Origin: Verrucomicrobia bacterium UBA3750
GTDB taxonomy: Bacteria > Verrucomicrobiota > Kiritimatiellia > RFP12 > UBA1067
Direction: 5' to 3'
Assembly: GCA_002371755.1 (NCBI GenBank)
Contig: DFGM01000165.1
Span: 1-10,697, forward strand
DNA: 10,697 nucleotides
Shown: positions 6,040 through 10,697 of the stretch, piece by piece
Layout: each line of letters begins with the position of its first letter
Position numbering within the stretch: position 1 is the first letter of the stretch
The notes under the pieces: generated by a model
The model's input: the letters and a program-made list of their open reading frames with translations, nothing else
What the model was told of the DNA's origin: nothing
The model's database searches: none
Translations under genes and position numbers: made by a program

Positions 6040-7097
6040 GACGCCTTGAATATCCATTTCTTCTGGATGTTGTATGAACAGAAGAAAAGCGCCGTTTCGA
6101 CCGCTATCTTGATGAGGGTGATCCAGAACCCCTGGGCATCGGCGAGACGCGAAATCGAGGCTGTCAAGGCGTACCCGGCCGCCATTATGCAAAGGACAAG
6201 CGTCCAGTATCTCAAGAAGGATGCGCTCTTGGCGACTTTCGATTTGAATACGAGCTTTCTGTTGAAAATGTAGTTCGCAGTGGCGGATACGGCACGGGCG
6301 ATGATGATGGAGACAAGCACGTTTGTGGCGCGTTTCCAGTCCGTAGAGCGCGCAAAAGCGAACAAGGCGAGCGAAAAGACCGCATTGTCGATGAAAAAGC
6401 TCCCTACCGAGGATATGCAAAACTTTACAAGCGCCCCGTAGATGCGGATGGAATCCTTGAGGGGGTTGAAATGCGAAGAAGCGTTCTCCTCTATATATAC
6501 GGTTTCGATGGGAATCTGGACGGGATATTCTTCGTGATGCTTCGCGTCCGCAAGCATGCGCATTTCATACTCGTAGCGGTCGCCCTGGAGCGTGAGCATT
6601 CGCTGGAAGAGCGCACGCGGGATTCCCCTAAGACCTGTTTGCGTATCGGCAATCTTGAGGCGCGTCATGAGGAAGAATATCTGGCGCGTCCACCAATTGC
6701 CGAAACGGGAGCGGAAGGGGACTTTGCCGGAAAACGCCCTTACGCCCAGAGTGAGGGCTTTCGGGTGGGACAAGGCGGCTTCGGCCACTTTGGCGATGTC
6801 GGCCGGAGTGTGTTGACCATCTGCATCGGCCGTCACTACGGCAGGGGCGGCTGGAAGGTTTTCCAATATCCACTTGAAGCCGGTCTTGAGGGCTGCGCCT
6901 TTGCCGCGGTTCGTCTCGTGCACGATTACGGGTATGGACTGCGCGCGAAGTTCTTCGAAAACGTCAAGGCCGGTTGCAGAGCCGTCGTTTACCACCACAA
7001 TGCCCGCGAAACGCCCCTTGAGCTCGCGGATGAGTGTTGTGAGCTTGGAGTCTGGATTGTATGCCGGTATCAGAACGATGGCTGGTGATTGCTGCAT
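6036..7097 (-). CDS. GT2 polyprenyl-phosphate glycosyltransferase fused to a GtrA membrane domain
   Basis: This 353-residue two-domain protein has a GT-A glycosyltransferase of the DPM-synthase type at residues about 1-215: IVLIPAYNP (7-15), VVNDGS (35-40), TNRGKGAALKTGF (62-74), DADGQH (91-96) and DTQTGLRGIP (151-160). A GtrA domain of four membrane helices fills about 222-350, with the typical NYIFNRKLVFK (275-285) and the related NIQKKWIF near the end. The first domain probably charges polyprenyl phosphate with a sugar on the inside. GtrA-type domains are thought to help move such lipid-linked sugars across the membrane. This kind of fusion is known in many bacteria. The product would suit a GT-C enzyme such as the ArnT-like protein encoded at 883-2211, but nothing here proves that pairing. 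ATG 7097 is preceded by an A/G-rich AAGAAG. The trmL gene overlaps its stop by 4 bases. Confidence 0.92.
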   Translation of the reverse strand: MQQSPAIVLIPAYNPDSKLTTLIRELKGRFAGIVVVNDGSATGLDVFEELRAQSIPVIVHETNRGKGAALKTGFKWILENLPAAPAVVTADADGQHTPADIAKVAEAALSHPKALTLGVRAFSGKVPFRSRFGNWWTRQIFFLMTRLKIADTQTGLRGIPRALFQRMLTLQGDRYEYEMRMLADAKHHEEYPVQIPIETVYIEENASSHFNPLKDSIRIYGALVKFCISSVGSFFIDNAVFSLALFAFARSTDWKRATNVLVSIIIARAVSATANYIFNRKLVFKSKVAKSASFLRYWTLVLCIMAAGYALTASISRLADAQGFWITLIKIAVETALFFCSYNIQKKWIFKAS

Positions 7098-7127
7098 ATT
7101 TCTTCTTTGTATCGTGTGACGAGAGGA

Positions 7128-7156
7128 ATTATACCATAATCCTTGGCGGCGTGCAA
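7128..7156 (-). promoter_or_regulatory. Promoter of the GT2-GtrA/trmL pair
   Basis: On the minus strand TGG-TATAAT is read with its -10 hexamer at 7133-7128. A partial -35 (TTGCAC, 7156-7151) lies 17 bases upstream. The -10 box is 30 bases from ATG 7097, so this transcript should have a leader of about 23 bases, unlike the three leaderless promoters in the window. The leader carries the A/G-rich ribosome site. Confidence 0.6.
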
Positions 7157-7195
7157 ATGGCCCTGAAGCGTGCCTGTTCCCCTATGGACACGCCG
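7147..7195. repeat. Inverted repeat spanning both divergent -35 regions
   Basis: CGGCGTG (7147-7153) and CACGCCG (7189-7195) form a 7-bp inverted repeat 35 bases apart. One arm overlaps the -35 of the leftward gene (7151-7156) and the other the -35 of argB (7185-7190). It could be a paired operator, or a coincidence in GC-rich DNA. It does not resemble the ArgR box. Confidence 0.3.
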
Positions 7196-7222
7196 GGGCA
7201 TAATTTGGTATAATATTTGCCC
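7185..7222 (+). promoter_or_regulatory. argBD promoter, leaderless type
   Basis: TGGACA (7185-7190, five of six bases of the -35 consensus), an 18-base spacer, then TGG-TATAAT with the hexamer at 7209-7214. The ATG of argB follows after 8 bases (7223), so the transcript should begin at or next to the start codon. There is no Shine-Dalgarno sequence. This is the most complete promoter in the window. Confidence 0.75.
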
Positions 7223-8083
7223 ATGGACAAATTTGACACAGCGATGGCAAAGGCGGCGGTTCTCACCGAGGCGCTGCCCTATATCATCGACTTCAGGGGC
7301 TCGATAGTCCTTGTGAAGATAGGCGGATCCGTGATGGAAATCGAGAAAAACCTCGATTCGATCATGGATGATATCACATTCATGCGCTCCGTGGGCATGA
7401 AGGTGGTTATCGTTCACGGCGGCGGCAAGGCTATTTCGAAGGCGTTGCGCGAGTCCGGTCACGAGCCGCAGTTCGTGGGCGGCATGCGGGTGACTGACGA
7501 GACGACGATGGAAATCGTCAGGAAGACGCTCAATAATGTCGTGAACCCCGATTTGGTGCGCAGGCTGCTTGCGCGCGGCATAAATGCGCGGCCCATCCAC
7601 GGCAACTGGGTGTTTGGTGCGGAAAAGGTAACCGATCCCGACCGCGGCTATGTGGGACGTGTCGTTTCTGTGGATGCGCGGCCTGTAATGGAGATGCTCG
7701 ATGCGGGCATCATTCCCGTAGTGACGCCGCTCGGCACGGGCGCAACCGACCAGCATCTTTACAATATCAACGCCGATATTGCCGCTGCCGCGCTCGCAAA
7801 GGTGCTGAAAGTGCGCAAATTCGCGCTTGTGAGCGATATGCCGGGGCTTCTTCGCAACCCCGAAGACGAATCTTCCCTCTTTTCCACGCTCCATGTCTCT
7901 TCCGTCGCGCGGCTCAAGGCGGACGGCGTTATTTCGGGCGGCATGCTGCCTAAGATAGACAGTTGCGTGGAGGCGATTGAAAGCGGCGTAAAGAAAGTCC
8001 ATTTGGTGGATGGACGCATGGCGCATTCACTTTTACTTGAAATATTCACGCGTGAAGGCGTGGGAACGGAGATAACCGAATGA
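7223..8083 (+). CDS. argB: Acetylglutamate kinase
   Basis: This 286-residue protein phosphorylates N-acetyl-L-glutamate with ATP, the second step of arginine biosynthesis, in the cytoplasm. It has the amino-acid kinase fold marks: VKIGGS (31-36, with Lys32), VIVHGGGKAIS (62-72), FVGGMRVTD (84-92) for the substrate, NINAD (181-185) and GGMLPK (239-244, with the ATP-site Lys244). An N-terminal helix (about 5-22, AKAAVLTEALPYI) precedes the first strand. In this family that helix occurs in the hexameric, arginine-inhibited enzymes, so feedback control is likely. The ATG at 7223 fits the promoter 8 bases upstream. A TTG at 7217 would add only two residues and lacks support. The gene ends in an ATGA overlap with argD, indicating one transcript and coupled translation. 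Confidence 0.96.
   Translation: MDKFDTAMAKAAVLTEALPYIIDFRGSIVLVKIGGSVMEIEKNLDSIMDDITFMRSVGMKVVIVHGGGKAISKALRESGHEPQFVGGMRVTDETTMEIVRKTLNNVVNPDLVRRLLARGINARPIHGNWVFGAEKVTDPDRGYVGRVVSVDARPVMEMLDAGIIPVVTPLGTGATDQHLYNINADIAAAALAKVLKVRKFALVSDMPGLLRNPEDESSLFSTLHVSSVARLKADGVISGGMLPKIDSCVEAIESGVKKVHLVDGRMAHSLLLEIFTREGVGTEITE
8068..8071 (+). promoter_or_regulatory. Ribosome binding site of argD
   Basis: GGAG at 8068-8071 is 8 bases before ATG 8080, within the last codons of argB. It supports the start and re-initiation at the ATGA overlap. Confidence 0.6.
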
Positions 8084-9285
8084 GCAACAATACACAAGAA
8101 GTGTTGAATCTTTACCGCAAGTCGGTAATGGGCACGTATACGCCGGATGTGGCGATAGCCAGCGGCAAAGGGGTGACGGTGCGCGACGCCGACGGGCTCA
8201 TTCTCTACGATTTCACGAGCGGCATAGGCATCCACAATGTCGGGCACTGCCACCCGAAAGTCGTCTCGGCCGTCCAGGAGCAGGCGGCGCAGCTGATGCA
8301 TTGCAGCAATCTTTTCGCGAACGAGCCTGCGACGAAGCTCGCGGCGAAGCTTGTGGAGCTTTCCGGTCTTGGCGGCAAGGTGTTTTTCGCCAATTCCGGC
8401 GCTGAAGCGAACGAGGCGGCCATCAAGCTTGCCCGCAAGTGGGGCAATGCGAACGGCGGGCGCTACGAAATCGTGACGATGCGCCAGGGTTTCCACGGGC
8501 GCACGCTTGCCACCGTGGCGGCAACGGCCCAGGGATGGTGCCAGGAAGGCTACGACCCGCTGCCTGTCGGCTTCGCCTATGCAGACTACAACGACCTTGA
8601 ATCCGTGAAGGCCGCCGTGAACGAGCGCACCGTGGCGATCATGCTCGAGGCCGTGCAGGGCGAAGGCGGCGTCACGCCCGCCACTGACGAGTTCATGAAG
8701 GGCATACGCGCTCTTTGCGACGAAAAGAACCTTCTCATGATTTGCGATGAAGTGCAGTGCGGCATGGGCCGCACCGGCAATTGGTTCGCCTGGCAGAACT
8801 ATGGTGTGGAGCCGGATCTCTTCACGCTCGCAAAGGCGCTTGGCGGCGGGCTCCCCATGGGCGCGCTCGTTTCCAACGCGAAGTTTGCGGATGTCTTCAC
8901 GCCCTCCAGCCACGCCTCAACGTTCGGCGGCAACCCTGTTGCCGCGGCCGCAGCACTCGCGACCATAGGCGTTATCGAAGAGGAAGGGCTCCTCGACAGG
9001 GCGAAAGAACTCGGCACGCTGTTCCGTGAAGCCCTGCAGGCGGAAGTCGACAAGCATGACAAGCTTCTTGAAGTGCGTGGCGCAGGTCTCATGCTGGGCC
9101 TTGTCGTGGATGGCGAAGCCAAGCCGATCGTCCAGGCGTTGCGCGATCAGGGCCTCCTCGCCCTTACGGCCGGCGCCAACGTGGTCCGCTTCCTCCCGCC
9201 GCTCGTCCTCAAGGAAGAGGATCTTGAAGAGGCTGTGGACATGATTTCCGACGCACTCGATTGTCTTTTCGACGAACAGGCGTAG
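8080..9285 (+). CDS. argD: Acetylornithine aminotransferase (class III, PLP-dependent)
   Basis: This 401-residue protein is of standard length. It makes N-acetylornithine from the semialdehyde with glutamate as amino donor, the fourth step of arginine synthesis. Visible features are the cofactor-phosphate loop FANSGAEANEAAIKLARK (103-120), the ring-stacking pair Phe138-His139 in RQGFHGRT, the PLP-pyridine Asp223 in ICDEVQCGMGRTG, and the Schiff-base Lys252 in TLAKALGGGLPMGA. STFGGNPVAAAAA follows in the partner-subunit phosphate site. The adjacent argB supports the arginine role over the related ornithine or GABA aminotransferases. A side activity in lysine synthesis (succinyl-diaminopimelate aminotransferase) is common in this family and cannot be excluded. 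The other arginine genes are not in this window. Confidence 0.95.
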   Translation: MSNNTQEVLNLYRKSVMGTYTPDVAIASGKGVTVRDADGLILYDFTSGIGIHNVGHCHPKVVSAVQEQAAQLMHCSNLFANEPATKLAAKLVELSGLGGKVFFANSGAEANEAAIKLARKWGNANGGRYEIVTMRQGFHGRTLATVAATAQGWCQEGYDPLPVGFAYADYNDLESVKAAVNERTVAIMLEAVQGEGGVTPATDEFMKGIRALCDEKNLLMICDEVQCGMGRTGNWFAWQNYGVEPDLFTLAKALGGGLPMGALVSNAKFADVFTPSSHASTFGGNPVAAAAALATIGVIEEEGLLDRAKELGTLFREALQAEVDKHDKLLEVRGAGLMLGLVVDGEAKPIVQALRDQGLLALTAGANVVRFLPPLVLKEEDLEEAVDMISDALDCLFDEQA

Positions 9286-9299
9286 TGCCAAAGCCCTGA

Positions 9300-9316
9300 C
9301 GGCTTCGTGAAAGCCG
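9300..9316 (+). repeat. Small hairpin between argD and the transporter gene
   Basis: CGGCTT (9300-9305) and AAGCCG (9311-9316) form a 6-bp stem with a 5-base loop, 15 bases after the argD stop. No T-run follows, so it is a weak terminator candidate at best. It could mark partial separation of the transporter from argBD. Confidence 0.35.
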
Positions 9317-9344
9317 CCCCACACCATTCGCACCAATATAAAAA

Positions 9345-9350
9345 AGGAGA
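9345..9350 (+). promoter_or_regulatory. Strong Shine-Dalgarno site of the transporter gene
   Basis: AGGAGA at 9345-9350, within an A-rich stretch, places GGAG six bases before ATG 9356. It is the best ribosome site in the window and contrasts with the leaderless genes, showing that both initiation modes are used. Confidence 0.85.
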
Positions 9351-9355
9351 AGAAA

Positions 9356-10697
9356 ATGAGCGATACGACATCTGCAAGCGTGAAGCGCTACGCGAGGTAT
9401 CTACTTGTAATGGCGGGCCTTGGAGGGCTCATATACGGTATCGATGTGGGTGTGATCGCGGCCGCGCTGCCCTACATCCGCAACACCGCCAACTACGGCA
9501 AGTGGGAGCTTGGCTTCGTGGTGAGCGCGGTATTGTGGGGTTCTGTGGCATCATCTCTCTTTGCCGGTTCTCTTGCGGAGTGGTTCGGAAGGAAGAAAAT
9601 CATCATCTTCTCCGCCTTCTGCTTCTTTATCTCCATCCCCGTGATATGTCTTTCGGGGCTGTTCGAGGGCGGCAACTTCGTGCTGCTCACGGTCGGGCGC
9701 ACCTTGCAGGGCGCTTCCGCCGGTCTCGTGGGCGTGGTGGTGCCGATGTATCTCGCCGAATGCCTCGATTCAGAAAGCCGCGGCAAGGGGACGGGCATGT
9801 TCCAGCTTCTCCTCACCATAGGGCTTGCATTCGCCGCTGTAATCGGCCTTGTCGTGACCGGGCTTGTGGGCGACTCGGACAAAGTAATCAAGGCGGCGGC
9901 GGAAGCAAACGCCGTTGATATGGCGGAAGTGACGCTTGCAAACGTCCGTGCCTGGGTGGAGCCCGAGAGGTTCGCTTCCTGGGTGCACGCATGGCAGACC
10001 ATATTCCTCTGCTCGGCAGTCCCCGGTCTCATCCTCTTTCTGGGCGCGTTCAGGCTCAAGGAATCCCCGCGCTGGCTCTACAAGCGCGGACGCAAGGACG
10101 AGGCTCTCGCCTCTCTTGCCGCAAACAACGGCGAAGCGAAGGCCAAGGAAATCCTGGAAGAGATGATTGCCGCCGATGCGGAGGCGGAAAAGGAGAAAGC
10201 CGCAATCGCCGCCGTGGCGAAGGGCGACAGCCTCTTCCAGCGGAAGTATGTCTATCCCTTCTGCCTCGCCGTGATAATCCTCGGCTGCAACCAGGCCACA
10301 GGCATCAACTCCGTTCTCAACTACACGGTCGACATTTTCAAGGAGACGGGCATGCAGGGCGTGTTCGCCAACTTCTCCGATCTCGCCATCAAGCTCGTCA
10401 ACGTGTTCATGACGATAATCGCCTGCGCGCTCGTGGACAAGAAGGGCCGCAAGTTCCTTCTCAAGCTCGGCACCGGCGGCATAATCGCGGGCCTTTGCGG
10501 CGTCGGAACCGTGTTCCTGGCGATTAAGAGCGGAATCGTGGCCGCGAGTCTCGCGACCGGCATTGTAGCGACAGCCTTCTTCTTCATGTTCATCGCGTTC
10601 TATGCGGTCGGTCCCGGCGTTTGCGTGTGGCTTGCTCTCTCCGAGCTCATGCCCACAAGAATCAGGGCTACGGGCATGTCGATTGCGATGATCATCA
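9356..10697 (+). CDS. Sugar porter family MFS transporter (3' end beyond the window)
   Basis: An open frame of 447 codons runs off the right edge without a stop. It carries the sugar-porter (XylE/GLUT-like) signatures in order: GLIYGIDVGVI (24-34), AEWFGRKK (74-81) between TM2 and TM3, GRTLQGASAG with PMYLAE (114-135), KESPRWL (235-241) after TM6, QATGINSVLNYT (313-324) in TM7, DKKGRKFLL (361-369) after TM8, and LSELMPTRIRATGMS (428-442) after TM10. These match cytoplasmic-membrane proton-coupled or facilitative uptake of hexoses or pentoses; the exact sugar is not readable. Two points are notable. The outer loop between TM5 and TM6 is about 40 residues (170-208), longer than usual. The central inner loop (about 245-297) is rich in Ala, Glu and Lys. 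It lies 70 bases after argD with its own strong ribosome site. Whether it has its own promoter is unclear. Confidence 0.93.
   Translation, partial: MSDTTSASVKRYARYLLVMAGLGGLIYGIDVGVIAAALPYIRNTANYGKWELGFVVSAVLWGSVASSLFAGSLAEWFGRKKIIIFSAFCFFISIPVICLSGLFEGGNFVLLTVGRTLQGASAGLVGVVVPMYLAECLDSESRGKGTGMFQLLLTIGLAFAAVIGLVVTGLVGDSDKVIKAAAEANAVDMAEVTLANVRAWVEPERFASWVHAWQTIFLCSAVPGLILFLGAFRLKESPRWLYKRGRKDEALASLAANNGEAKAKEILEEMIAADAEAEKEKAAIAAVAKGDSLFQRKYVYPFCLAVIILGCNQATGINSVLNYTVDIFKETGMQGVFANFSDLAIKLVNVFMTIIACALVDKKGRKFLLKLGTGGIIAGLCGVGTVFLAIKSGIVAASLATGIVATAFFFMFIAFYAVGPGVCVWLALSELMPTRIRATGMSIAMII

Noticed and set aside
7134..7222. ArgR operator (ARG box) upstream of argB.
   Set aside because: No TGAAT/ATTCA-type palindrome is present. 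The only repeats are CGGCGTG/CACGCCG and CATAAT.
9337..9342. TATAAA before the transporter gene as a -10 box.
   Set aside because: Transcription would start near 9350, inside or after the strong Shine-Dalgarno site at 9345-9350, making that site useless. The A-rich run is better read as part of the ribosome site.
1..10697. CRISPR arrays, tRNA or rRNA genes, insertion sequences, phage or defence genes.
   Set aside because: No regularly spaced direct repeats, no tRNA-like cloverleaf ends, and no transposase, integrase or nuclease-defence motifs were found on reading both strands. The genes are ordinary envelope, regulatory and metabolic genes.

Overview
The window is a compact bacterial chromosomal segment of high G+C content (roughly 58-60% by eye) with ten protein genes, eight of them complete, and no RNA gene, insertion sequence, CRISPR array or prophage that I can see. 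The source organism cannot be fixed from sequence alone. Three unlinked genes have a near-perfect TGN-TATAAT box only 7-8 bases before the ATG, which implies leaderless mRNAs. Together with the gene content and the divergence of several proteins, this would fit a Gram-negative of the Verrucomicrobiota/Kiritimatiellota/Lentisphaerota kind, probably host-associated. That assignment is inference with modest confidence.

Layout. Positions 1-95 hold the tail of an unidentified gene. A hexapeptide-repeat sugar O-acetyltransferase follows (226-789). From 883 to about 5493 runs a tightly packed + strand cluster: an ArnT/PMT-like membrane glycosyltransferase (883-2211), an ALG5-like polyprenyl-phosphate glycosyltransferase (2199-2963), an OmpR-type response regulator (2938-3606), its CusS/QseC-like histidine kinase (3593-5011) and a YraN/UPF0102 protein (5038-5493). 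The first four overlap one another by 13, 26 and 14 bases. On the opposite strand, facing this cluster, lie a polyprenyl-phosphate glycosyltransferase fused to a GtrA membrane domain (7097-6036) and trmL, a tRNA wobble methyltransferase (6039-5533), overlapping by 4 bases. Divergent from these is argB-argD (7223-9285), also with a 4-base overlap. A sugar-porter MFS transporter (from 9356) runs off the right edge.

How the genes may work together. The ArnT-like and ALG5-like enzymes form a plausible two-step envelope glycosylation module. The cytoplasmic GT2 enzyme would make a lipid-linked sugar donor and the GT-C enzyme would transfer the sugar outside the membrane. The two-component system has its own leaderless promoter inside the end of the GT2 gene, but read-through from the glycosylation genes is also likely. 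The GT2-GtrA protein on the other strand is a second enzyme of the lipid-linked sugar class. argB and argD catalyse two steps of arginine biosynthesis and share one predicted promoter.

I found no clearly unprecedented multi-gene system. The points most worth a second look are the repeated leaderless promoter architecture, the altered active-site loops and short C terminus of the ArnT-like enzyme, the promoter buried in a coding sequence, the symmetric divergent promoter region at 7128-7222, and an enlarged loop in the MFS transporter.
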